Assembly: GCF_029589435.1 (NCBI RefSeq)
Contig: NZ_JARRAG010000002.1
Span: 5,146,001-5,210,000, forward strand
Direction of reading: 5' to 3'
Source: Paludisphaera mucosa
Lineage (GTDB): Bacteria > Planctomycetota > Planctomycetia > Isosphaerales > Isosphaeraceae
DNA length: 64,000 nt
A model generated the notes under the pieces. That model searched no databases and was not told the DNA's origin. It saw nothing but the letters and a program-made list of their open reading frames with translations. Positions 45,318 to 53,840 of this stretch are shown here, piece by piece. The translations under genes were made by a program, and so were the position numbers. The number at the start of each line of letters is the position of its first letter. Position 1 is the stretch's first letter.

Positions 45318-45866
45318 AGAGGGCGTCGCGGCGGTGGCGTAAGCCGGATTCTGTCGGGGACGGAGGAACGGGGACCGCTCCATCCGGCCTCGGATGATCA
45401 TTTCTCTGGGACGCCGGTCTCCCGACGCCTCGAGCGACCTACCCGGGAGTCGATGACGGGTCGGGCCGACCCGTGCGGGACGAAGGCTCGCGAGGTCCGG
45501 TCGCCCGGCCCTTCGACGCCCACGCTGTCTCCCGCTGCTCCCCTATTTGGTCTTGCTCCCGGTGGGGTTTGCCGAGCCAGGCCGGTCGCCCGGCCTGCTG
45601 GTGAGCTCTTACCTCACCGTTTCACCCTTACCGCGACGTCGGGACGTGAATCCCGGCGGCGAGGCGGTTTGCTTTCTGTGGCACTTTCCCTATCCCGTAC
45701 GCGAACGCACCGGACGGTGGGCGTTACCCACCACCGCGCCCTGGGGAGTCCGGACTTTCCTCCGCGGCACGTCCCCCAGGCCGGTCCGCGCCCGCCGGGT
45801 CTCCCCGACGCGCCCGAGCCGCCCTGGGGCGCCACGGCGATCATCGCTTCCGCCGCGAGCCCTCTG
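45318..45866 (-). ncRNA. rnpB: RNase P RNA (bacterial type A, enlarged)
   Basis: On the minus strand the conserved blocks occur in order: GAGGAAAGUCCGGACUCC (45762 downward), GGUGGGUAACGCCCACC, CAGAAAGCAAACCGCC, GGUAAGGGUGAAACGGU, GAGCAAGACCAAAUAGGGG, GGGUAGG and ACAGAAUCCGGCUUA (45354-45340). The ends pair as P1: GAGGGC plus UCGCGGCGG at the 5' end with CCGCCGCGA plus GCCCUC at the 3' end. The length is about 549 bases against 377 in E. coli. The extra lies upstream of the GAGGAAAG block (about 104 bases) and between CAAAUAGGGG and GGGUAGG (96 bases against about 25). It is the catalytic RNA that matures tRNA 5' ends. Confidence 0.95.
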
Positions 45867-45871
45867 CACCA

Positions 45872-45900
45872 TGATAGGAGGTTTCCCCCCCATCCCCAAG
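45872..45900 (-). promoter_or_regulatory. rnpB promoter
   Basis: On the minus strand TTGGGG, 17 bases, TATCAT. The -10 ends six bases before the predicted 5' end of RNase P RNA, exactly where transcription should start. Confidence 0.6.
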
Positions 45901-46108
45901 ACGAATCCGCCGCCGGAAGGTTCGAATCGCCCGCGCCGGAATCCGCGGCGGGCCCCTCGGTCCGCGGCCGCCGGCCGCTCCAGGCCGTTTTCGGGGAAAT
46001 GCGCCGATTGCACCGGTTGCAAGGGTCTCGAAAACCTTGCCATCCCCCGTCAGGCCGCACGGCGCGAACTATACTTCGGTCGACGACCCATCCCTGGAGG
46101 CGACATCG

Positions 46109-46615
46109 ATGTATCTCACCGAATATCTCCGCAGCCGTCGCGTCTGGTTCAAGTCCCTGCCGCACGCCCCGGCCTCCTCGGCGGAACGCCTGGCGGCCCG
46201 GCTCCACGTCTCGGGTCGTGCGGTGGCCAAGGCCGTCTTGATGCGGGTCGGCGGCGAGGACTGGCTGGCGGTCCTGCCGGCCACCTCGCGGATCGACGTC
46301 GCCCGGCTCGCCGCGGCCCTCCACCGCGACCCCTCCGAGGTCCGCCTGGCGACCGCCGAGGAGGTCGCCCGCCGCTTCCCCAACTGCGAGCCCGGCGCGA
46401 TCCCGCCGTTCGGCCGGCTCTACGGCATCGCCACGATCGTCGACCCCTCGCTCATCCAGCCCGAGATCGCCTTCGCCGCCCACACCCGCCACGAAGGCCT
46501 GCGCATGCGGTTCGCCGACTACGAGGCCGTCGAGACCCCCCTCCGCGCCGAGTTCGCCGCCCCCATCTCGCCCGCCCCCGCCCCCTCGCCCAGCCCCCAC
46601 CGCCGCGCCGGCTGA
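46109..46615 (+). CDS. YbaK/prolyl-tRNA editing-domain deacylase-like protein
   Basis: 168 residues from the ATG at 46109 (GGAGG eight bases upstream; TATACT box at 46070-46075). The free-standing aminoacyl-tRNA editing fold is seen in WFKSLPHAPASSAERLAARLHVSGRAVAKAVLMRVGGEDWLAVLPA, in which the Lys of AVAKAVL is the catalytic lysine position. It continues with EVRLATAEEVARRFPNCEPGAIPPFG and then IAFAAHTRHEGLRMRFADYEAV. Such proteins hydrolyse mischarged tRNA. The C-terminal 20 residues are a Pro-rich tail. It is a single gene followed by a strong hairpin. Confidence 0.88.
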   Translation: MYLTEYLRSRRVWFKSLPHAPASSAERLAARLHVSGRAVAKAVLMRVGGEDWLAVLPATSRIDVARLAAALHRDPSEVRLATAEEVARRFPNCEPGAIPPFGRLYGIATIVDPSLIQPEIAFAAHTRHEGLRMRFADYEAVETPLRAEFAAPISPAPAPSPSPHRRAG

Positions 46616-46646
46616 CCTTCCCGCCCGCGACGGGCCCCGACGCCGC

Positions 46647-46685
46647 GACGCCGCCCCGAGCCCACCGCCGGCCCGGGGCGGCGTC
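46647..46685 (+). terminator. Terminator of the YbaK-like gene
   Basis: A perfect 12-bp stem GACGCCGCCCCG / CGGGGCGGCGTC with a 15-base loop, 31 bases after the stop codon, followed by GTTCGTTCG. Confidence 0.6.
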
Positions 46686-46849
46686 GTTCGTTCGTCGACC
46701 TCGTCGGACCCGTCGAGGGCGACGAACGATCCGCATCCTCGCGCGCTGAAAGTCGTTGGGTCTTGTCGTGGATCAGGCCGTCGTTCTCTGGAAAGTCCGC
46801 GAGAAATCATGAAAGATCGATCATCCAGCTCGTGTGCGGACGTTCTGAA

Positions 46850-47169
46850 GTGACATCCGGGCGCGGCCGGGGGGCCGGCCGCACGTCGGCGGTGAGGAGG
46901 CGTCGGCCCTCGCCGCCGACGCGCGGGCGAAGCTCCGGGCCCGGGCCCTCGCCTGGCTCGAGGCCGAGCGCTCGGCCTGGGTCGAGCGGCTCGCGACCGA
47001 CCCCGCCGAATCCCGGCCGACCACCCTCGCGACCCTCGCCCACCAGAAGCAGGACGCCGACCTCGCCGACGTCCGCGATCCCGACGCCCTCAAGTCTCTG
47101 GACGCGCCCGAGCGCGACGCGTGGGACGCCTTCTGGTCCCGCGTCGATCGGATCGTCGAGGCGAAGTGA
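46850..47169 (+). pseudogene. Headless C-terminal remnant of a large TPR/kinase-type planctomycetal protein
   Basis: The frame ending in the stop at 47167-47169 opens after a TGA at 46846 and contains no ATG or in-frame GTG. From about 46894 it reads EEASALAADARAKLRARALAWLEAERSAWVERL, then ATLAHQKQDADLADVRDPDALKSLDAPERDAWDAFWSRVDRIVEAK. This is the typical last 90 residues of large planctomycetal serine/threonine kinases or WD40/TPR proteins (the pattern RRQALDWLRADLAAW ... DPDLAGVRDP ... LPEAERxAWxxLWADVDALL). Only the tail remains, so it is a deletion remnant. The upstream flank shows no sign of the missing domains. Confidence 0.75.
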
Positions 47170-47211
47170 GCGGGCAGTCCCGATCGTCCGCCTCAGTCCC
47201 GGATCGAAGCG

Positions 47212-48444
47212 TCATCCCTCGCGGGGGTCATCCCTCCCGGCCGCGATCTCGGCGAGTCGTTCGGCGGCCCCTTCGTGGGCGGGCCGGATCTGCAACGCCC
47301 GCTCGAGATGTTCGATCGCCCGCCCCTGCTCGCCGTCGACCAGGAGCAAGCTGCGACCGAGAAGATAATGGGACGCGTCGTCCGTGGGGTCGAGGGCCAG
47401 GGCTCGCTCGAAGAGGACGATGGCCCGCCCGACGTCGTCGGCCCCCGGATCGCGTGCGTCCATGAGACATCGGCCGTAGTCCCGGATCGCGAGGACGCTC
47501 CGCGGGTTTCTCCGGAGGGCCTTCCGGAACAGCGCCTCGGCCTCGGCGAAGCGGCCCCAATCGGCCAGGGCGTCGGCGTACGTCGCGATCGCGATCCCAT
47601 ACGCGTCGAGGAGCATCGCCCGTTCGAAGCAGCTCCTCGCCTCGGCCTCGCGGCCCTCCCTCGACAGGGCCATGCCGAGGAAGAGGGTCGCATCCAGCAG
47701 CGTCGGTTCACGTCGGACGGCCGCGTCCAGGATCTCGATCGCCCCGACGGTGGACTGGGCCGTCCCCTTGCCTGCGTAGGTGAGCACGCCGAGCCGTTCC
47801 AGCGCCCTCGCGTGCCCCGGGTATCGCCCGACGGCCCGAACGAGCATGGCGGCGGCCTCCTCGTACCGCCGGGCCTTCTCGCGGACGAGGCCCTGCTTAT
47901 AATGGCCGTGCGAATCCCTCCAGCCGCCGCGCAGGGCCGCAATCTCCTCGGCCGGGGCCGGGTTGTGGACCGGATCGGGATGGTCGAACGGACGGGACCA
48001 GACCTCTCGACACCAGGACTCGGCGAACTCCTGGGCCCGGGTCTCGCTCGCGAATCTCCGGCGCGTCTTCCTCGCCCGCCCATCGACGACCTGGAGGTGG
48101 CCGAGCTCGTGGAGGAGGACGTCGTACAGCAGGAACCGGCGCACGGCGAGCGCAGGCCACTGACAGCCGCGGACCGCGCCGAAGCGAGTCGGCGACTGGG
48201 ATCGCGTCAGGAACGCGGCGAGGCTCACCCTGGGCGGCAGGGCGCAGAGGCTGATCTCATCCCGCATGCGGCCGACGTAGCCGAGGAGACGGCCGCCCCG
48301 GGACCGGTCGTTGAAATGGACCGCCGCGAGCCTCTCCCAAAGCCGTTCCGGGAGGCGTCCGAGGACGACTCGGACCTCGGCCTCCGTGACGAGGTGCCGC
48401 CGATCGCATCGTGGCGGGTGATGGGTGAAGACGATCCGTCTCAT
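47212..48444 (-). CDS. HExxH metallopeptidase-like protein with C-terminal TPR repeats
   Basis: 410 residues from the ATG at 48444. The N-terminal 190 residues hold LLYDVLLHELGHLQVVDG, an HELGH zinc-peptidase signature, and a downstream Glu in AQEFAESWCREVW, about 35 residues later, that could be the third ligand. The rest (about 200-400) is a row of TPR units: HYKQGLVREKARRYEEAAAMLVRAV, RAMLLDAYGIAIATYADALADWGRFAEAEALFRKAL, and others. It has no signal peptide. The combination suggests a cytoplasmic peptidase with a protein-binding platform; no close family is known to me. The gene is alone, convergent with the remnant at 46850-47169. Confidence 0.82.
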   Translation of the reverse strand: MRRIVFTHHPPRCDRRHLVTEAEVRVVLGRLPERLWERLAAVHFNDRSRGGRLLGYVGRMRDEISLCALPPRVSLAAFLTRSQSPTRFGAVRGCQWPALAVRRFLLYDVLLHELGHLQVVDGRARKTRRRFASETRAQEFAESWCREVWSRPFDHPDPVHNPAPAEEIAALRGGWRDSHGHYKQGLVREKARRYEEAAAMLVRAVGRYPGHARALERLGVLTYAGKGTAQSTVGAIEILDAAVRREPTLLDATLFLGMALSREGREAEARSCFERAMLLDAYGIAIATYADALADWGRFAEAEALFRKALRRNPRSVLAIRDYGRCLMDARDPGADDVGRAIVLFERALALDPTDDASHYLLGRSLLLVDGEQGRAIEHLERALQIRPAHEGAAERLAEIAAGRDDPREG

Positions 48445-48597
48445 GGGCTCGGTCGGACCTCCTCGAACGGGTGCGTGCGGGTTGGGCGACGACCGCATCG
48501 CGGCCGCATGAGCCGCGAGGGAGCACCGCCTCCTCGGGCTTGGAGGCCCATGCCGTCCCCGAGGCTCGCGCCCGCGTCTGAGTCCGCGCCGACCGCG

Positions 48598-50424
48598 TCA
48601 TCGCGCGAGGATCTGCACCTCCATCGGGCCGAGGTCGACCTCGACCATGTTGGCGGGGCCCGCGCCCAGGCCGCCCTCGATCTCCCGGATCTGGAGGCCG
48701 CCGCGGTTGCGGACGGGGCCCGGCGCGGCGGCGGACGGGTCGTTCAGGACGCGGAGCTGGTCGCCGTCCTGGTGGAGGAACAGGTCGACGAGGACATGGC
48801 CCCGGAAGCCCGCCTGGGTGTCGGCGTTGACGACGACGACGACCTCGCGGTCGTTCAGGATCCGCGAGAAGGCCAGGACCCCGGGCGCGAACGGCGAGGC
48901 GCCGAAGCGGACGCCGTCGCCGGAGATCGGCCGGAAGTAGAGCCGCCCGTACCGCAGCGCGGGCTCGGCCTCGCGGACCTCCGAGAGCCGCCGGATCGCC
49001 TGGTAGAGCGGATGCCGCGGGTCGAACGCGCCGGGCTTGCCCCATAGGGCCTCGCGCACGAAGCGGTCGCCGTCGCCGCGGCCGTGCAGGCCCTGCTCGG
49101 TGCCGTAGTAGAGGCAGGGGATCCCCTGGAGCGCGAACAGGAGCGCGACGCCCAGCACGACCTGGGGGTCGAACCGGTCGGGCCCGTCGGTCGCCGCGGC
49201 CCGGAACCGCTCGTGCATGTCGTGGTTGTCCAGGAACGTCACGAAGTAGCGCCCGGCCTCGCCGTGGCTGCTGAGGACCTGGCGCTCGACGGCCCGGCGG
49301 CGGCGGTAGACGTCGATCACGTCGGTCGGCGGCGCGAACCCCTTGGCGACCGAGGGGAGCCGGAAGAACAGCGGGAAGTCGAGCGCGGCGTCGACCCCCA
49401 CGAGGTCGCCGTCGTCGCTGGTGTTGCGGCCGATAAACTCGGAGATCTTCTCCTCGCCGTCGAAGACCTCGCCGAAGGTGAAGAAGTTCTTCTTGCCGAT
49501 GCTCAGCGCGTACTCGCGCATCGCGTTGCCGAACGTCTGGGCGAAGTCGCGCTCGACGAACTTGAGGGTGTCGATCCGGAACCCGTCGACGTCGTAGCGC
49601 GCGACGGCGTACTGATACGCCAGGATCAGGGCGTTGCGGACGGGGAAGACCTGGCCGTCGCGGGCGTCGGTCACGAACTCCTTGAGCGATTCGAAGTCGC
49701 CCCCCTCCTCGCCCCCCTTCCCCTTGCGGCGGAAGAAGTCGTTGCGCTGCAGCTCGCGCGGCCAGACCAGGCCGTCGGGCGTCCGCTCGGCGTCGGGGAC
49801 GGCCTCGACGACGGCGAAGTCGGGCCGCGCCGCGCCGGTCTCGTCGCGCCACTCGATCGGCAGGACGGAGGGGCTCGGCGGCGAGGACGGCCCGCGGTCG
49901 CGGTAGGCGAAGACGTCGCCGGCGTGGTTGAGCACCACGTCGAAGACGACGAACAGCCCCAGGGCGTGGGCCTCGTCCACCAGGGCCCGCAGCTCCGCGT
50001 CGGCCTTGTCGGGGGCGGACGCGAACCGGGGCTCGGGCTCGAGGAAGTCCTGGATGCCGTAGCCGTGGAAGCCGTCCGGATCCGACTGGCGGTTCTTCAG
50101 GACGGGCGAGAGCCAGACCGCGCCGGCGCCCAGGTCCTTGATGTATTTGAGGCGGGCGCGCACCCCGTTGTAGGTGCCGCCCTGGTACCCGCCGAAGGGG
50201 GCGTCGTACGCGCCGCCCGCGAGAACGCCGGCCGGCGGCCGGCCGTCCGAGCGGTCGAACCGGTCGAGCATCAGGAAGTAGATCCAGACGTCGCGCCAGT
50301 CCTGGGGCGAGGCGAAGGGCGTCAGGATCGGGCGTTCCTGGCCGTCGACCGACACGACCTTCACGGTCGGCCAGCCGGCCTCGTCGAAGGCGGCCCGGAC
50401 CCGTCGGTCCTTCAGAGTGAGCAC
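48598..50424 (-). CDS. Alpha-amylase family protein (GH13)
   Basis: 608 residues from a GTG at 50424 (GGAGGAGGG eight bases upstream). The GH13 barrel regions are clear: region I FDVVLNHAGD, region II GFRIDTLK with the nucleophile Asp, region III FGEVFD with the acid/base Glu, region IV FLDNHDM. It has no signal peptide, so it probably works on intracellular or imported alpha-glucans. The N terminus begins with an unusual 40-residue lead (RVRAAFDEAGWPTVKVVSVDG) before WIYFLMLDRFDR. The C-terminal all-beta domain is present. Spacing to the kinase gene upstream is 203 bases. Confidence 0.93.
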   Translation of the reverse strand: MLTLKDRRVRAAFDEAGWPTVKVVSVDGQERPILTPFASPQDWRDVWIYFLMLDRFDRSDGRPPAGVLAGGAYDAPFGGYQGGTYNGVRARLKYIKDLGAGAVWLSPVLKNRQSDPDGFHGYGIQDFLEPEPRFASAPDKADAELRALVDEAHALGLFVVFDVVLNHAGDVFAYRDRGPSSPPSPSVLPIEWRDETGAARPDFAVVEAVPDAERTPDGLVWPRELQRNDFFRRKGKGGEEGGDFESLKEFVTDARDGQVFPVRNALILAYQYAVARYDVDGFRIDTLKFVERDFAQTFGNAMREYALSIGKKNFFTFGEVFDGEEKISEFIGRNTSDDGDLVGVDAALDFPLFFRLPSVAKGFAPPTDVIDVYRRRRAVERQVLSSHGEAGRYFVTFLDNHDMHERFRAAATDGPDRFDPQVVLGVALLFALQGIPCLYYGTEQGLHGRGDGDRFVREALWGKPGAFDPRHPLYQAIRRLSEVREAEPALRYGRLYFRPISGDGVRFGASPFAPGVLAFSRILNDREVVVVVNADTQAGFRGHVLVDLFLHQDGDQLRVLNDPSAAAPGPVRNRGGLQIREIEGGLGAGPANMVEVDLGPMEVQILAR

Positions 50425-50627
50425 GGCTCGACCCTCCTCCCCCGTCGGCCGGCCGGCGGGACGCCGGGATCGGGAACGCGACGACGCCGTTCCGGTCGGA
50501 CGGCGCGGCGGGTCGCGCCGTCGTCAATCGAAATTGTCCCGAACGGGGCGGAAAACGGCCAGTGGAAAAAGGTCGATTTCGTATCGATTCGATCCCTGCG
50601 CGGCGCCGAGCGGGTCGCCGGCGGGGA

Positions 50628-53051
50628 TCAGGATTCGGGCTCGGCGGCGGCGAGCCGCAGGTATTTCTCGCGGAGGCCGGCGAGCGAGCGACGCGTATCC
50701 TCGCGGTCGGGGGCGAGGGCCAGGGCGAGCGTCATCTCGGCCAGGGCGACGCGGAGGGAACGCTCGACGGCGGCCTCGTCGGGGACGCGCCAGGCGATCT
50801 TGGACTCCTGTTCGAAGGCCCGCCCCAGCAGCAGGTGGGGGCCGGCGGAACGGGGGTCGCGGCGGCCGATCGCGCGGCCGAGGGCGACCGTCCAGCGGGC
50901 GCTGCGGCGGGCCTCGTCGAGCCGGCCGGCGCGGCGGGCGGCGATGGCCTGGAGGGTCGCGTACTGGCTCAGCCGTTCGAGGACGTCCTCGGTCCGCGTC
51001 GGCGACGGGCGGAGGCGGGCGAGGCCGGCGTCGAACCCGTCGAGGATGCGCCGGGCCGTCGCCTCGGGGTCGAAGCGGTCGCCGTCGCGGACGTCGGCGT
51101 CGGTCGACTCGCAGATTTCGCGGGCCGCGAGGTCGGCGAGCAGGAGTTCCACGGTCCGGGGCAGGCGGGTCGCCGCAGGGACCCGATCCAGGGCCTCCCA
51201 CGCGGCCGCGGTCGGCGAGCCCGGCCCCCGGGCCTCGCACTCGGCCAGGGCGTCGACCAGGTTCAGGATGGGGTCGGCGGTCGTCCGCGGGGCCCGGCCC
51301 GGCTCGGGGCCGGCCGCGGCGGGGGCCGCACGCGCGAGGTAGATGCGGAGGTGGCGCAGGGCGGCGAGCGCGTCATAGGCCCGTGGGTCGTCGACGTGGG
51401 GGGCGAGCGTCCGCTCGGCGAGCCGGAGGTCCTCGGCCGCCGCGGCGAAGCGGGCGCGGTCTTGCTGGCTGCCGCCGCGCCGCATGACGATGTCGGCGAG
51501 CCGGACCGCGGCCTGGACGCGATCGTCGCCCGCGCCGGCCCGGGCGAGCGTGGCCGCGACGAGGTCGGCGGCGTCGTCCATCAGGCGGAGGGCGTCGTCG
51601 CGGGCGCCGTTGCGGTCGCGGATGTTGGCGAGGCCCATCTCCATCGCCGCGATCGCGGTCGCGTGGCGCGCGACGAGGGCCGGGGTGCGGCGGAGCTTCG
51701 CCGTCAGGTCGAGCACGGCGGCGGTCGCGTCGTCGGTGCGCTCGCTGGAGAACTGGCCGGGGACCTCGACGGACCGGCGGAGCAGGGCGACGAGGTCGGC
51801 GACCGCGTCGTCGGCCGTCGCCTCGCCCCGCAGGGCGCGGACGCGAGCGGCCTCGGCGAGGCCGCGCTGGTGCTCCGAGCGTCGCCAGAGGGCGGCCAGG
51901 CCGGCGAGGGCCACGAGGATCGTGACCGCGAGCGCCGCGGCCAGGGCCGCCGGGGCCGGGCGGCGGCGGCACCAGCGCGCCAGCCGCCCGGCGGCCGAGA
52001 CCGGCCGCGCCTCGATCGGGCGGCCGTCGAGCCAGCGGCGGAGGTCGTCGGCCAGCGCGGCGGCCGAGGCGTATCGCCGCGAAGGGGCCTTCTGGAGCGC
52101 CTTCAGGCAGGCCGTCTCCAGGTCCCGGGGCACGCCGGGCGCGAGCGACCGCGGGGGCGGCGGCTCGGTCGCGCGCAGCAGGTCGAGGGTCTCGATCGCC
52201 GAGGCCCCCTGGAAGGGCGGGCGGCCGGTCAGCAGGGCGTACAGGGTCGCCCCCAGGGCGAAGACGTCGGCGGCCGGGCCGATCGCCCCCGGCCGGCCGT
52301 CGACCTGCTCGGGCGCCATGAACGCGGGCGTCCCACGCGCCCCGAGCGTGCCCGAGACGCTCGCCTCGAACGCCTCGGCCTCGTCGCGGGCGATCCCGAA
52401 GTCCGAGAGCATCGGCGTCCGCCCCTCCCACCCGGCGTCGGCGGGGCCGTCCATCAGGATGTTCGACGGCTTGACGTCGAGGTGGAGGAGCCCGACGCGG
52501 TGGATCTCCTCGACGGCGCGGGCCACCGCCTCGACCAGGCGGGCGGCGTCGCGCGGGGGGATCGGCCCCGGGGCCAGGTCGCGCAGGCTGCCGCCGGGGA
52601 TCAGGTCGAGCACCAGGTAGAGGCGGCCGTCGTGCTCGCCGGCCTCGTGGAGGCGGACGACGTTGGGGTGCCGCACCCTGGCGACGGCGCGGGCCTCGCG
52701 GAGCCATCGCTCGCGGGCCCGGGCGTCGAGGGCCGGGCCGCCGGCCAGGATCTTGACGGCGACCCGACGGCCGAGGCGCGGCTGCACGGCCTCGTAGACG
52801 ACGCCGGAACCGCCCCGGCCCAGCTCCGCCCCCAGCACGCAGCCGGGGACCTCCGCGGGCCTCGCGGGGGCCGGGCGCGGGCCGTCGCTCGTCTCCGTCG
52901 GCTCGTGCCGGGCGAGGCGGTCGAGCCGGTCCTGGCAGCAGGCGCACTCGGCGACGTGGGCCTCCAGGGCGAGGAAGCCTCCGACGTCGAGCGAGTCGGC
53001 GCCGAGGCGGTGGAGCGCCTCCGGCGGGGGGCACGGGCCGGGGGGCGTCAC
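50628..53051 (-). CDS. Membrane serine/threonine protein kinase with N-terminal zinc-finger-like motif and long helical extracytoplasmic domain
   Basis: 807 residues from the GTG at 53051, which overlaps the sigma-factor stop as GTGA. Residues 32-39 are H-x3-C-x2-C, at exactly the positions found in the first kinase of this window (819-2318). The kinase domain (about 65-330) has GRGGSG, VAVK, HLDVKPSN, DFG and APE. The HRD arginine is replaced by Leu, so it is a non-RD kinase without a normal activation-loop switch. A membrane helix follows (ALAAALAVTILVALAGLAALW, about 378-398), then 400 residues of TPR-like helices outside. It probably controls the adjacent ECF sigma factor. Confidence 0.93.
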   Translation of the reverse strand: MTPPGPCPPPEALHRLGADSLDVGGFLALEAHVAECACCQDRLDRLARHEPTETSDGPRPAPARPAEVPGCVLGAELGRGGSGVVYEAVQPRLGRRVAVKILAGGPALDARARERWLREARAVARVRHPNVVRLHEAGEHDGRLYLVLDLIPGGSLRDLAPGPIPPRDAARLVEAVARAVEEIHRVGLLHLDVKPSNILMDGPADAGWEGRTPMLSDFGIARDEAEAFEASVSGTLGARGTPAFMAPEQVDGRPGAIGPAADVFALGATLYALLTGRPPFQGASAIETLDLLRATEPPPPRSLAPGVPRDLETACLKALQKAPSRRYASAAALADDLRRWLDGRPIEARPVSAAGRLARWCRRRPAPAALAAALAVTILVALAGLAALWRRSEHQRGLAEAARVRALRGEATADDAVADLVALLRRSVEVPGQFSSERTDDATAAVLDLTAKLRRTPALVARHATAIAAMEMGLANIRDRNGARDDALRLMDDAADLVAATLARAGAGDDRVQAAVRLADIVMRRGGSQQDRARFAAAAEDLRLAERTLAPHVDDPRAYDALAALRHLRIYLARAAPAAAGPEPGRAPRTTADPILNLVDALAECEARGPGSPTAAAWEALDRVPAATRLPRTVELLLADLAAREICESTDADVRDGDRFDPEATARRILDGFDAGLARLRPSPTRTEDVLERLSQYATLQAIAARRAGRLDEARRSARWTVALGRAIGRRDPRSAGPHLLLGRAFEQESKIAWRVPDEAAVERSLRVALAEMTLALALAPDREDTRRSLAGLREKYLRLAAAEPES

Positions 53052-53674
53052 GGCCGGGCCCCGGCGTCGGCCCGCGTCGCGCTCTCGAGCCCCGCGGCCT
53101 CCTCGCGGAGCATGCGGCGGACGCGCTTCTGGGCGGCGAAGGCGGCGGCGTACGAGAGCCCGGCCGCCTCGGCCGCCTCGCGGACCGGGACGTCCTCGAC
53201 GGCGATGCTCCAGAAGACGTCCCAGGTCCGGGCGTCCACCCGCCGCCGGACGGCCTCCTGCACCCGCGCGGCCTCGCGCAGGAGCGCGGGGAGGCCCGGG
53301 GAGGCGTCCCCCTCGGGCTCCTCCTCGATCGCGACGCGGTCGAACCCTTCGGGGGGCGAGGCCCCGGCCCGCGCCTCCTCGGCCCGGCGCCGTCGCCAGT
53401 GGTCGACGGCGCGGGAGCGGCAGAGCCGCCCGAGCCACGAGCGGAACCGCCGGCCGGGGTCGTAGCGGTAGCCGCGCATCCGCCGCGCCAGCTCGATCCA
53501 GATGCGCTGGCAGAGGTCCTCGGTCGCCGCCGGGCCGAACCGGTAGGACCGGACGTGGCGGCGGATCGCCCGGTCGTAGCGGCGGACGCACTCCGCCCAG
53601 GCCTCGTGGTCGGCCCAGTCTCCCAGGCGTTCGAGCAGGTCCCCGTCGGTCGTCTCGCCCTCGTGCGGCGGCAT
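53048..53674 (-). CDS. ECF-type RNA polymerase sigma factor (kinase-linked)
   Basis: 208 residues from the ATG at 53674, with GGGGGGA seven bases upstream; an ATG 66 bases earlier is possible but adds a basic tail without homology. The sigma-2 region is AWAECVRRYDRAIRRHVR, ATEDLCQRIWIELARRMRGYRYDPGRRFRSWLGRL and ARAVDHW-like RSRAVDHWRRRR. The sigma-4 region (about 150-195) is WDVFWSIAVEDVPVREAAEAAGLSYAAAFAAQKRVRRML. Translation is coupled to the kinase gene by a four-base overlap. This repeats the layout at 819-2901, so the two modules are probably paralogous. Confidence 0.92.
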   Translation of the reverse strand: MPPHEGETTDGDLLERLGDWADHEAWAECVRRYDRAIRRHVRSYRFGPAATEDLCQRIWIELARRMRGYRYDPGRRFRSWLGRLCRSRAVDHWRRRRAEEARAGASPPEGFDRVAIEEEPEGDASPGLPALLREAARVQEAVRRRVDARTWDVFWSIAVEDVPVREAAEAAGLSYAAAFAAQKRVRRMLREEAAGLESATRADAGARP

Positions 53675-53840
53675 GACGCGTCCCCCCGGCGGGCGGCCCC
53701 CGAGTCGGCGGCCCCGCTTCGAGTTAATCCATTTCGTCATGATTGGTGAACGTCTCGATGCGACCCATCCTAACGGGACGGCGTTCGCATGGCGACGTTG
53801 TTGACTATTTCGAACCGACGCCGATCCTCAGGAGCCCCCC

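Noticed and set aside
45099-45401. N-terminal extension of the sialidase-like protein
   Set aside because: It would be translated through the 3' end of rnpB. The GTG at 45098 has a ribosome-binding site and starts the signal peptide.
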